Shown piece by piece: positions 23,019 through 34,513 of a stretch of 64,000 bases of DNA. Within the stretch, counting starts at the first letter, position 1; each line of letters opens with the position of its first letter. A program made the position numbers and the translations under genes. The DNA comes from Nymphalis io (taxonomy: Eukaryota > Arthropoda > Insecta > Lepidoptera > Nymphalidae). The notes under the pieces were generated by a model. That model ran no database searches. It was not told the DNA's origin and was given only the letters and a program-made list of their open reading frames with translations. The stretch is taken from contig NC_065889.1 in NCBI RefSeq assembly GCF_905147045.1, forward strand, positions 4,965,001-5,029,000. The letters are read 5' to 3'.

Positions 23019-24824
23019 ATGGATGATTCTTTTATTATCACGAATTTTCATGCGCTTTGTCGCTTGTGTTTAAGTAAAAGTGGCCTTACAGTATCAATAT
23101 TCGGGACCGCTCCCGATGATGATGCGAATATGTCTCTAACCTCGAAAATCGCAGAATGTTTCGAACTACAGGTCTGTATGCAATAATATATTATATCTTG
23201 TTTGTAATATGTACTTACAGCAGAAATATGATCATCGATTTCTTACATTTTTCAGATGGAACCTAACGACGGACTTCCTGCTAGAATTTGTTACAAGTGT
23301 TTATTTAAAGTAAATAAATGTTCTAAATTCAGATCACAGTGTATTCAAAGTGAAGCTAGACTGAGACAGATAACAAACCGCGTCAATGAGTTGGACAACT
23401 CGAACTCATCTGAATTGAGTAATTTTAATTATAACAATGTCCAAGAAAACCTAAAACCTAAGGTTGAAGATTATATTGTAGAAGACAGTGTAGTAATGGT
23501 TGTGGATCCAAGCCTTGATTATGATTCATCTGAAGAATCGGAAAATGTTGATCAAACTGAAACTGAAACTGGTGACAGGGACAATACTCCTGATGGAGAA
23601 ACAGCCTCAGAATCATATTATAAGAATGTATTTATGTGTCAGTACTGTGATCAAGCATTTGTTTCTCAAGAAAAGTGTAAAGAACATGAGCATGGTTTTC
23701 ATGATCCAAACCTTCCCTATAAATGTGTTGAATGCAGCTTGGTATTTGCTGAACGTAGTCAATATGTTGCACACACTAAGCAAGTTCATGGTAGTGACAA
23801 ACCATATCACTGTCCTGAATGTGATAAATGCTTTGGTCGGAGATCAGATTTGAGAAAGCATTCCATTGTTCACACTGGTATAAGACCTTTTCAATGTCAG
23901 TACTGTTTGAAAAGTTTCTCTCGAAATACAAATTTGAGTAAACACTTAAGAATTCATGCAGGTCATAAACCTCATGTTTGTCCCTTGTGTCCACGGAGCT
24001 TTGTAGCAAAGGGTGATCTGCAAAGACATGTTCTAGTTCATTCTGGAATGAAACCTTACGCATGTCGTAAATGCCCTCTTACATTTGGACGAAGAGATAA
24101 GCTACTTAAACATGAAGTCAGACATGGACCAGTCAGCCCTGAACATAAAGAATTTGATAATGAACAAGACTCTCATGATATGGTTGTTAATGTTAATCCT
24201 TTTAGTAACCTAATGACTTCTCCCACTTTTAATTCAGATAATACAAATCCTAATGAATATGATTTACCAAGAGTGCCGGACCATATTGCTGGTGAAGGCA
24301 GCTTCATAAACCAAATACAAAAAAATCCGTCCACTTCTGGAAAGTTACAGACTTCACCACCGAAACAAAAAGTGCCAAATAAAAATAAGCCTAAAAATAT
24401 TAAATGTCATCAATGTCCAAAGAGATTTTCTTCTTTAGACGCCTATAAAACTCATGTTTCCATAGCCCATATTGGCTCAAGGGTTTTCCAATGCAAAATT
24501 TGTTTCAAAAAGTTCCCTCGGAAAAGAGAACTGGACCGTCATGTTTCAATTCACTCTGGTATGAAACCATTTAGTTGTAGTCAGTGTGATAAAAAATTTA
24601 ACAGAAAAGATAAACTTAACAAACATGAAGAGACCCATGAATGCTTGGTTGTGAATATGCCTTGTATTGAATGTGGTGCAACCTTTGAAAGGAAACCAGA
24701 TTTGGTTGCCCACATTAAATCTCACTTTACAGATAATTTTGATGATAAAATACCTGAAACGGAAATAAAAAAAGAAAATGAACCAAATTTTTCCTTGGAT
24801 AATTTTTATGATTTAGAAACATGA
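23019..24824 (+). CDS. ZAD-type C2H2 zinc-finger protein, 10 fingers
   Basis: Two coding exons, 23019-23171 (51 codons, phase 0) and 23256-24824, give 573 residues. The N-terminal zinc-finger-associated domain has its first pair CRLC (14, 17) in exon 1 and its second pair CYKC (63, 66) in exon 2. An acidic linker follows, then six C2H2 fingers (about 179-341), a Ser/Asn-rich spacer and four more fingers (about 435-541). Several fingers have near-canonical HTGIRPF or HSGMKPY linkers. ZAD proteins are a large insect family of nuclear DNA-binding regulators that dimerise through the ZAD. I cannot assign an orthologue. The ATG context (AAAATGG) is good. The gene converges on PPIL3, with about 580 bp between stop codons and candidate poly-A signals near 25023 and 25361. 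Confidence 0.93.
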
Positions 24825-25403
24825 GATTTAAGACTTCCTACAAGCATTGTCGACATAGACATTGATATCAGATTTTAAATTTCCATTTATTAAAAATACC
24901 TTAAAACTTAAATAATATTATATTATACTTAAATCAGTATTTTAAATGAAAAACATTGTTGAATAGTTTTATTTAACTATATCTCTTATAATTATGTACT
25001 TACCACTTTAAATATATTAAAAATAAATATAGCAAATTAGGAGTAGTCATTAAATAGGCTTACAAGAAGGCAATTCTTCATAAACTTTGTAAATATAGTT
25101 TAATTGTTACAACTGTTGGAGTAATCTGGATTCTTAGAAATATTTATTAATTAATCATAGTCACAGATTCTAAGCAATTTATGCACAATTTACATTCATT
25201 AAAATTACTGATAAACTGTTGCATAAATAGATTAAATATAACTATGTGTAGTATTCATTGTTACCAATTGTTTTAATAAAATTAACTTTAAATAGCTTAA
25301 TAAATCAAAAGCATTGTTTATGAGCAATAATTACAGCACTGTGATGTAAATTTTTGAACAATAAAGAAAACCAAAAATGTTTTGTATATGAACTTTATTA
25401 AAA

Positions 25404-26951
25404 TTAACCAGCTAATGGATTTGCATGTATTGTTACAGAAGTTATTCTGGCCTCTGTCACAGGTCTATATGTTTTTGGATTGACAACCATTTTTTCTAAG
25501 TCATCGAGCGCGTCAAAACCATCTATGACCCTGAAAACGAGACCACCTTTAATTAATATAAATTATTTGTACAGAATGAGCGCAAGTTCATTTTATTTTT
25601 CATATATATGCCAAGTTAATAGAAGTTTGAAAAACACTTTAATGTCATCATCAGTTTCTTATTTAGGAAAACTTACAAATTCACAATCATAAACAATATT
25701 TATTATATATATATATATATATTTTGTGAAAACTGCAAGTATAAGTAAGGGCATGCTTACTATATTATCATAATTAAGTAATAACTTAATGATGATTCAT
25801 ACTAAATTAAAATTAAACAAAAATATTTCTTATATGTCGATATAGACTTATATGTCTCTTTCCTTCCAATGCAGCTTGTCAATTTTTTGCCCAGAAAATC
25901 TGGTTTCCTTATCAATACAGAAATACTGCTAGCATTTCATAATAATCCAGTTTTAATTTGCTAAGCAGCTATTTTATTTTGTATTTAAGTCCTTACTTTT
26001 AATTTTTTTATATTAAATATAACTTAATTTAATTATGTTCAAATAAATCAATGTAATTTGATTACCATAAATCTTTGTATAATATATAGTAAAGTAAAAA
26101 GTAGCAGCCTGTAAATATCCCAGCTAAGGCTCCTCTCCTTTTTGAGAAGGTTTCAAGCTTACTCCAGCACTCAGCTCAAATGTATATATGTGGGAGATTT
26201 TTTTCCCCACATGCAAGTTTCCTCACAACATTTTCTTTCATTGCCAAGCATGAGATTAAATGTAAATTTAGTGGTGCTTTCCTGGATTTGAAGTCGGAAT
26301 CATTAGTTAATATTATCATCTTCTAATTACAGCTTACAATAATATATAGATCCCCATAGAATTGTGATAAATTTACATACCTTCCAAATAATGTATATTT
26401 GAGATCTAAATGTGGTTGCTCTCCATATGTAAAGAAAAATTGACTACCATTGGTGTTTGGACCATTATTAGCCATGCTGACCATACCTCTTGCATTATGC
26501 TGTAAAATAAAATTAAAATAAACAAGATTTATTATACGTTATTAAATTTATGTGTAATATTTGTATCATTCATTAATTTTTAATACATTTAATCAATTGT
26601 ACATACCTTTAATTCTTCTTTGAACTCATCATCAAATTTTTTACCCCAAATAGATGTGCCTCCTTTTCCAGTTCCTGTTGGATCCCCTGTTTGTACTATA
26701 AAACCCTAAAAAGTAGTTTACTATAAAATGTCTGTCTGAAAATATACACACATTTTGAGCATATCTACTTCTAACAACTATTTTTATTTGTTTAGACATT
26801 ATTTACGTACCTTAATGTTTCTGTGGAACAAACAACCATTGTAATAATCACTAGCACAAAGTGCTAAAAAATTTTCGCAAGCCTTTGGGCATTGTTCGCA
26901 GAATAACTCAATTTTAATGTCTCCAACATCAGTATGCAAAGAAACAGACAT
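25404..26951 (-). CDS. PPIL3: Peptidyl-prolyl cis-trans isomerase-like 3 (cyclophilin J)
   Basis: Four exons on the minus strand: 26811-26951, 26607-26705, 26381-26499 and 25404-25530. They join in phase to 161 residues, the usual PPIL3 length. The cyclophilin fold is complete. The start is MSVSLHTDVGDIKIELFCE. The active-site region FHRNIKGFIVQTGDPTG includes Arg44, Phe49 and Gln52. MVSMANNGPNTNGSQFFFT follows, then HLDLKYTLFG. PPIL3 is a nuclear, spliceosome-associated prolyl isomerase. A minus-strand AATAAA (25394-25399) lies just after the stop. The intron between exons 3 and 4 carries an old S1 SINE. Confidence 0.95.
26098..26335 (-). repeat. Old, diverged S1 SINE in a PPIL3 intron
   Basis: Recognisable from CTCCTCTCCTTTTTGAGAAGG, the CATGCAAGTTTCCTCACAAC block and AGTGGTGCTTTCC, with many small deletions compared with the other copies. 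Confidence 0.6.
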
Positions 26952-27373
26952 TTTAAAAAAATAGTGATCAAACCCTCATAAAATACCTTATTATGTATTT
27001 TGTGTACCAAATTTTGAGCTAAAGTAAAAAATTAATTAAATTTTTAGCTCAATGTATTTGAAAATAAAATTGAATGAATCCTGACTAAATAGCATTATCA
27101 TTTTTAACACTGACAAATGACAATAACTGTCAATAAAATTGTATTTTTTCGTTTGGAAACGTTATTATGCTATACAGCCTACTGACAATAACAAGAAATG
27201 CTTTTTTTATTTTGGATCATAATATTTTTCCCGGGTAAATTACTGTGATAGTTCTTACGTATTAACATCTTAAAAAAGTATTAATGATAACTAAATTTTA
27301 TGCATTCTAAGTTAATTTCACCTATGCTCAAACATTTTTTTTTTCAGGTTGTGTATAAAATATAAATATAAAA

Positions 27374-27664
27374 AGCCGAGATGGCCCAGTGGTAAGAACG
27401 CGTGAATCTTAACCGATGATCGTGGGTTCAAAACCGGGCAAGCACCACTGAATTTTCATGTGCTTAATTTCTGATTATAATTCATCTTGTGCTTTACGGT
27501 GAAGGAAAACATCGTGAGGAAACCTGCATGTGTCTAATTTCACTGAAATTCTGCCACATGTGTATTCCACCAACCCGCATTGGAGCAGCGTGGTGGAATG
27601 TGGTGGTGGTGGTCCAAACCTTCTCCTCAAAAAGTGGAGAGGAGGCCTTTAGCCCAGCAGTGGG
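27374..27664 (+). repeat. S1 SINE split by a retrotransposon
   Basis: The head GAGATGGCCCAGTGGTAAGA and body continue to CCCAGCAGTGGG. The last part of the SINE (GTGGGACATTCACAGGCTG) resumes at 31339-31360 after the inserted element. Confidence 0.8.
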
Positions 27665-30600
27665 CTAAAGGCCTCCTCCACAGGCATCCGTGCAGTGCCC
27701 CTCTCTTTCCCATGGGTGTCGTAAGAGGCGACTAAGGGATATCTGAGCGACCATCTGCTCATCTGGTGGTAGGATGCTAACATCCGCCTGGCTTGTTACC
27801 ACCGTACGCATGGTGAAAAACTCGTGAAGTGGCTTGCAGCCGCGTTTCGAGGTCAGCCAGCGTACAGCCAGAGCCCGAGCGAGTATTGCCGCGATGGGTG
27901 TTGGTCCAATTGGAGACGGCTGTTGAATCAATGCCGGGGGAAACTGTATTGACCTGCCGGACAGGGAGACCCGAAGAAACGGCTGTTCCGCTGGCCGCCC
28001 GTGGCATAGTACAGGGGCCCGAGCGTGCCTAACCAGCTCGTGAGGCTGCCCCACCAGGCCACGCATAATCTCGGGGTGGACCGTCGTGCCGGTTGGTGAC
28101 CGGTAGGTGGGGTCCCGGCGGCCACTTCCGGGGGGGTTCGGGGGCCCTTCCGTCCGGCGGGTCAGTGTATTTTCCCTTTTGGCAACCACTTGGGGAAACA
28201 CGCCTCCACGCTTTGCCCATCCCTATCGTGGCAATACATCGCTCGCTTCACGTCTCTTTTCCATTCTATTTTTCCCAAATGGCGCAACAAAACAGAAATA
28301 ACGGTCGTACAGCGGTGCACACCCCCACCATACCCTCGCTGTTTGAGGTCGAGTTCTCTAACATCCGAGGACTCCACACTAACCTCAACGCTGTCCACCA
28401 CCATCTCGAGACAGCACGGCCAGCAATGTTGTTTCTCACGGAGACACAAATACTCCGTCCTGCCGATACCAGCTACCTTAATTATCCCGGCTACACGCTT
28501 GAAGAATCCTTCAAAGCGAAAGCCGGAGTATGCTTGTTCGTCAGGACGGATGTTTGCTGTCACCGACTGCGCTGCTTGGAGGACCCCTCCTTCTCCATGT
28601 TGGTGGTACGTGTGGTCCTGGTTCGTCAGAGCCGAGTCTACGTGTGCCTCTACAGATCCCACAATGGTGACTTGGAGACAAGCCGATTATTTGACCATCT
28701 TAGTCGGGTGGCAGATGCTGCGCAAGAGCAATTTCCTAACGCGGAATTGGTGTTTTTGGGGGATTTTAATGCTCACCACGACTCCTGGTTGAAATCCCTC
28801 AAAACTGACCATGCTGGAAGGACTGCTCATGCTTTTGCTCTCACACATGACTTGACCTAACTGGTTGATCAGCCCACCAGGATCCCAGACATTGATGGGC
28901 AAGCACCTTCTCTACTGGACCTTCTGCTGACTTCTCACCCGGTGGAATATCAGGTTGTGGTTCAGGCTCCTCTTGGCTCTTCGGATCACAGCCTTATATC
29001 TATCTACCAGAGTGCCACAGGCCAAGCTGCCGCCACTAGCGGTATGCAAACGTCGCGTTTGGCACTATAAGTCGGCGGATTGGGACGGTATGCGCGATTA
29101 CTATGCGTCGGTCCCTTGGAAGGAACGTTGCTTCAGTGGGAATGACCCGACAGCTAGTGCCGCTGCTGTTGCTGGCGAGATCATGCTGGGAATGGAATAC
29201 TACATTCCTAGCTCAGATCTCGTCAGTAGTAGTACGCGTAACCGTTGGTTCACTCGTGAATGTGCCGATGCTGTATCAGCTAAGCAGGCGGCATATCGCA
29301 AGTGGATCAACGGCTGCATTAGCGGGGCATCTAACATTGACTCACTGAAAGCAAACTATAATAAAAATTCCAAGTCCTGTAGAAAGGCATACACGAGAGC
29401 GGATGCACAGCGCATTGTACAGATTGGTCATGACCTTGTTTCGCATCCTAGGGGCTCCCGTAGCTTCTGGCGTCTGACCAAGTCTGTGCAAAACAATTTC
29501 TGCCAACCTTCGCTGCCACCGCTCAGAAATCCGGACGGATCGCTAGCTCACAGTCCGCAAGAGCAAGCTGATCTCCTGGCTAAACTCTTTGCCGACAATT
29601 CCGTCATCGATGATTGTAGTGCACTGCCACCTACAATACCTGCATGTGGCCATACGATGCCTGACAATAAAATCAGGCAACGTGATGTGCGTGCGGAGCT
29701 GCAATCACTTGATGTACGGAAAGCTAGCGGTCCCGATGGAATACCAGCCATAGTGCTGAAGAAGTGCGCAGCGGAGCTGTCTCCTGTGTTAACGCGCCTG
29801 TTCCAACTTTCTCTCTCTTCGGGAAGTGTGACGGAGGCTTGGAGAAGAGCTAATGTGCAAGCGGTTCCCAAAAAAGGGGATCGGTCTGACCCGGCAAATT
29901 ATCGGCCAATAGCTATCACCTCAGTACTTTGTAAGGTGATGGAACGGATTTTAAACAACCAACTGATCCATTACCTAGAAGATCACTCTTTAATTAATGA
30001 TCGTCAATACGGGTTTCGACCAAAACGGTCCACAGGTGATCTTCTAGCGTACGTAACGCACCTCTGGGGTGAAGCTATCGACAAGCATGGAGAATCGTTG
30101 GTTGTCAGCCTCGATATCTCCAAGGCTTTCGACAGGGTCTGGCACAGAAGTCTTCTCTCCAAGCTGCCGGCATATGGTCTGCCTGCTCAGCTATGCACCT
30201 GGATTGCCAGCTTCCTACACAAGCGTAGCCTTCGTGTTTTAGTTGATGGTTGCGCTTCACAATTCTATGTAGTGAATGCTGGGGTCCCCCAGGGATCTGT
30301 GCTATCTCCCACACTCTTTCTTTTGCATATCAATGATATGCTCTCTCTTGGGAACATACATTGCTATGCAGACGATAGTACAGTGCATGGTGGATACCAC
30401 GGACGCGCAGTGGCTGGGCGAGCGGAAATTGAGGAGAGGCGGAGGAATCTTGTCATTGAACTCGATAGGACGTTAGAGCTCATCGCCAAATGGGGCTCTG
30501 ATAATCTTGTTGAGTTTAATGCCAAGAAAACACAGGTATGCGCTCTCACGGCGAAAAAGTCAACATTTTCCCCTCTTCCCTCCCTCTGTGTACTCCGCTG

Positions 30601-31337
30601 GTGATGCAAAGCAAAATCGCCATGCTGGGGATTGACGTTCGCTGCGACCTTAGTCCAAGGGATTACATCGAGGCTGTTATAAAAACAGCTTCACGGAAAC
30701 TCGGAGTTCTGAACAAGGTGCGGCGCTTTTTCACGCCACAACAACTGTGCCTGCTGTACAAAACACAGGTACGGTCTTGCGTGGAATATTGCTCGCACCT
30801 TTGGGATGGCTCCGCTAAGTACCTACTTGAGGCCTTGGACCGGTTGCAGCGACGTGCCGTACGCATGATTGGCGACGTAAAGGTGACAAACACCCTTGAA
30901 CCTTTACAGTTGCGTCGTGAGATAGCAGCACTGAGCGCTTTCTATCGACTGTATCACGGCGAGTGCTCTGAGGAATTATTCTCTCTAATTCCTGCTTCCC
31001 CCTTCCTTCTTAAGTCCACGCGAGCTGGTTCTCGATGTCACCGCCTAACTGTGACATCAATTCCATCGCGAACAAAGAAATTTGGCAACTCCTTTCTTTG
31101 TCGCACTTCCAAAAAATGGAATTTCTTACCAGCTCACGTGTTCCCCTCCTCTTACAACCCGGGTTCCTTCAAACGAGGCGTGAAGAGGCATCTTGCGGGC
31201 CGGCAAGGCGAAGGCGGCTAGTGCAGAACGTTTTTCCCGTCTGTACTGGCCGTCGTCGCGTTTGGACTCTACTACCACTTACCAACAGGTGGAGTAGAGT
31301 CATTTGCCCTCCCGGCGAATATAAAAAAAAAAAAAAA
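27665..31337 (+). mobile_element. Jockey/CR1-like retrotransposon, copy 2, longest copy but with a broken ORF
   Basis: This is the longest of the three copies. Its 5' leader (about 27665-28090) includes CCCATGGGTGTCGTAAGAGG, and it ends in an A-run (31323-31338). AGTGGG flanks it on both sides (27659-27664, 31338-31343) as a probable target-site duplication. The ORF matching copy 1 starts at 28093. It is interrupted by a TAA (28858-28860) where copy 1 has Gln, by a 4-bp gain (TCTA) near 29000, and by a 1-bp loss near 30590. The pieces 28093-28860, 28955-30604 and 30538-31221 cover endonuclease and reverse transcriptase. The endonuclease motif keeps LTET, unlike copy 1. Opposite orientation to copy 1. 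Confidence 0.92.
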
Positions 31338-31344
31338 AGTGGGA

Positions 31345-31580
31345 CATTCACAGGCTGTTACGGATTGCTTTTGGCTCTAGTGGCCTCTACAGCGTCACCG
31401 GGCGGGATTTTAACTCGCCCAGTTGAACTCAAGCCGGATGTTGGAAGCCACATAAGCGGCTCTAAAAAAACGAATGTAGAAACTGCTATGGCACATTTTT
31501 AATTTTCAACATTTTGTAAATTAGTGGCGCTACCAAATTGAAAATTACCACTAACGTCATTTCCGTTTTTCTTAATATTA
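31345..31580. other. SINE tail and unassigned sequence
   Basis: Holds the last ~20 bp of the split S1, then GC-richer sequence of unknown origin (31365-31470) up to the mariner fragment. Confidence 0.4.
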
Positions 31581-31748
31581 GGTCCTTACATGTGAAATTA
31601 GCGTTTTGTCGTACAGACCACTTTGATCTGAAATATTTCCTCTTTGAATTGTTAAGAATTCCAAATTCAAATTTATAAATTCATTTAGTTGGTACATTTG
31701 AGTTTTGAAAACAGTCATTCATTTCTTTTCTCGTATTATATTGTATCT
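31581..31748 (+). mobile_element. Mariner 5'-end fragment
   Basis: Starts with the terminal repeat GGTCCTTACATGTGAAATTA right after a TA. It matches the first ~160 bp of the mariner at 32005 and then stops. No matching 3' end follows before the next copy. It is either an abortive or deleted copy or a leftover of recombination. Confidence 0.75.
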
Positions 31749-32004
31749 GCCATAATCTTATTCAAACTACCACCAAAGGGGTGTGTATAGCTTACATTAT
31801 ACTGTTATTATACCTATATATATATAGCATAATGATATAAAACCTTTTTAGTTTTTTTTGACATCCTTTAGTAATGTAAGTTTAATATATAATATAGTTT
31901 AAAGATAAAAGTTTACGCATACTTGAGAATATTAATTGTTTAAAGTTATGTATGTTGACATGTGATGATGTTATTTTATAATTATTATGACAATCTAAAT
32001 ATTA

Positions 32005-33269
32005 GGTCCTTACATATTAAATTAGCGTTTTGTCGTACTGACGACTTTGATCTGAAATATCTCCTCTTTGGTTAAGAATTCCAAATTCAAATTTATAAAT
32101 TCATTTAGCTGGTACATTTGAGTTTTGAAAACAGTCATTCATTTGTTTTTTCCTCATTATTTTTTTCTTTGGCGTCGCTTATTACCGCACAATGGAAGAC
32201 ATGAAATATCGGTATATTTACGAGTACGAGGTCTACCGTGGCACCAGTTCTGCAGAAACAGCTCGAAGGATTAATGATGTGTACAGCGCTGGTGTCGCAA
32301 AAAAAAGCACGGTACATTTTTGGTTTCGGAAATTTCGACCTTCAAAACCAATACCGTGGACAGCCGGACACCTAAGTGGAAAATGAAGAATTACAGGCTA
32401 TTGTGGAAGCGGATCCATCACAAAGCACTTCAGAGATAGCGGCAGGCTTCGGGGTAAGTAATAAAACTGTATTAGTCCACTTGAAGCAAATCGAGAAAGT
32501 AAAAAAACTTGAACGATGGGTACCTCATAAATTGAGTGAATCGAACTTGCAAACACGCGTCGACTGCTGTGTTACTTTGCTCAACCGACACAATAATGAA
32601 GGGATTTTAAATCTAATCATTACTTGTGATGAACAGTGGACAGTGTACGATAATCGGAAGCGCTCGTCGCAATGACTGATCTCTGGAGACCCAGCTAAAT
32701 CCTGCCCTAAACGAAAATTGACTCAGAAAAAGTTACTTGTGAGTGTATGGTGGACTAGCGCCGGTGTTACCACAGCTTTTTAAAATCTGGCCAAATGATT
32801 ACGGCAGATATATATTGTCAGCAACTGCAAACCATGAAGGAAGAACTAGCTGCTAAACAACCGAGATTGGTCAATCGCTCTAGGCCACTGCTGCTTTGCG
32901 ACAACGCAAGACCACACACTGCACAACAAAAAATCACTAAGTTAGATGAGCTACAATTGGAATTTCTGCGACATCCACTGTACTCTCCGTACCTTGCTCC
33001 AACAGATTACCATTTTTTCCGGAATTTGGACAACTTCTTACAAGGAAAAAAATTCAACTCCGATGCGGCAGTCCAAACCGCCTTCAAAGACTATATTGAT
33101 TCTCGCCCCCGTGGTTTTTTTTAGTAAAGGGATCAATGAACTACCTACGAGATTGCAAAAGTGCATAGATAACAACGGTGCATACTTTGATTAATTAAAT
33201 ATATTTTACAAAAAAAAAATTGACTTTATATTCCCCCCGTACTAAACGCCAATTTCATATGTAAGGACC
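32005..33269 (+). mobile_element. Mariner-family DNA transposon with broken transposase
   Basis: 1265 bp bounded by inverted ends (GGTCCTTACATATTAAATTA at the left, its near-complement ending TATGTAAGGACC at the right) and TA on both sides (32003-32004, 33270-33271). Transposase frames: start MEDMKYRYIYEYEVYRGTSS (32192), then QSTSEIAAGFGVSNKTVLVH, the first catalytic Asp in TCDEQW, the second in LLCDNARPHTA and the third in YSPYLAPTDYHFF. The DD34D layout is that of mariner. The frame is broken near 32350, 32670 and 32780, and again near 33120, so it is inactive but fairly recent. Confidence 0.9.
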
Positions 33270-33822
33270 TATTATAATATGAATAAAATAAAAATAACTC
33301 TTCTTATTAAAACTTCTTTTCTATTATTAATTTAAAGTATCTAAGTATACCGTCCGAATTATATATAAACAATTTAAATGACACAAATATTAGAACAATG
33401 CTTAATACCTTTAAATAGGTACTTTTAGTTTTCACTTAGATATGCATGAAATAAGGCGCAATAAATATCTTTTTACAAAAGAAGTAACCATCTATGGACC
33501 AATGTAACATTAATATTTTAAATTAACAAAAAAATGGTTGTTGTTCTTTCCTCTTTTGTGTGTTCACGTACTGTTCAGTTAATTTAGTTGCAATTCTGTA
33601 ATGTTTTTTAAGGCACATATCAATATCAACATACATTAGGCAAGTTGTACTAGATAAATGTTCGTCTTTCAATGTATAATATATTCAACGCGCGTAATAT
33701 GACGTCCTAAAAAGAATCTAATAAATAGTAAATAATACTTAAGTTAGTTTTCTTAGAATTGTTTTTCTAACTCGTGTACCAAAAGTCTCCAATTTTTTTA
33801 CATCAAAGTTAAAACACGCTAA
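33270..33822. other. AT-rich spacer between mariner and MITE
   Basis: No gene or repeat recognised. Confidence 0.4.
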
Positions 33823-34171
33823 GGGTCCGTTCACACAGACCGGCTCGGAGAGGAGAGCAGATTTTTATCACGTTGGAAACAGTGTTTTGAGTGATTGTAG
33901 TAAAGTTTATTTTTGCATTTGCACCTTTTTTGTCATTAAAAATGCCTGAACGCGCTTCGTGTGAAGTAATAAAAGGAGCCGACCGGCTCCGCTTGCGTGC
34001 TCTTTCTCGCTCGCACCGCAACCGCACCCGCTTTCAGATCTCTTCCAGCCGGTCGATGTGAAATAGTTGGCGGCTCCGCTCCGGCCAATTCCGTAAGCGT
34101 ATACGACCCGGTCTGTGTGAAAAGAAAAAAGCAGGCCGATGCTCTCCGAGCCGGTCTGTGTGAACGGACCC
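33823..34171. mobile_element. MITE with perfect 30-bp terminal inverted repeats
   Basis: The 349-bp element has ends 33823-33852 and 34142-34171 that are exact reverse complements, starting GGGTCCGTTCACACAGACCG. TAA flanks both sides (33820-33822, 34172-34174), the TWA-type 3-bp duplication of PIF/Harbinger elements. The interior is GC-rich with repeated GAGCCGG/CCGGCTC words and has no transposase. Non-autonomous, mobilised in trans; superfamily inferred from the duplication only. Confidence 0.8.
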
Positions 34172-34513
34172 TAATACATGAGTGCACCAGGCTCACCACA
34201 AATCGCGACAAATTGCGAAATCTCGTTAAACGAATAACATCTGCCATAAACTATTGGGCTATATGACCACCACGACCGCTCTGACAAGTGCTACGAAGAA
34301 GAGGAAGAATGTTAAGATCAAAAACTAAAATGTCATTTCCATAGTAATTTGTTCTAAAAGACATAAATGAGGAAATTGAGTCGGTCAGCGCAGAAATTTC
34401 ACCCCAATTCAATGTTAAAGAACACACCACACATATTTACGACTGTATCTTTGGAAGGTAATATAATAAAATCGAAATAATTATAAACTAAATATTTATT
34501 TAAATTGAGATCA

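Noticed and set aside
33936..34266. Overlapping open frames on both strands rich in Arg and Ala
   Set aside because: They lie within the GC-rich MITE and have no protein motif; openness comes from base composition.
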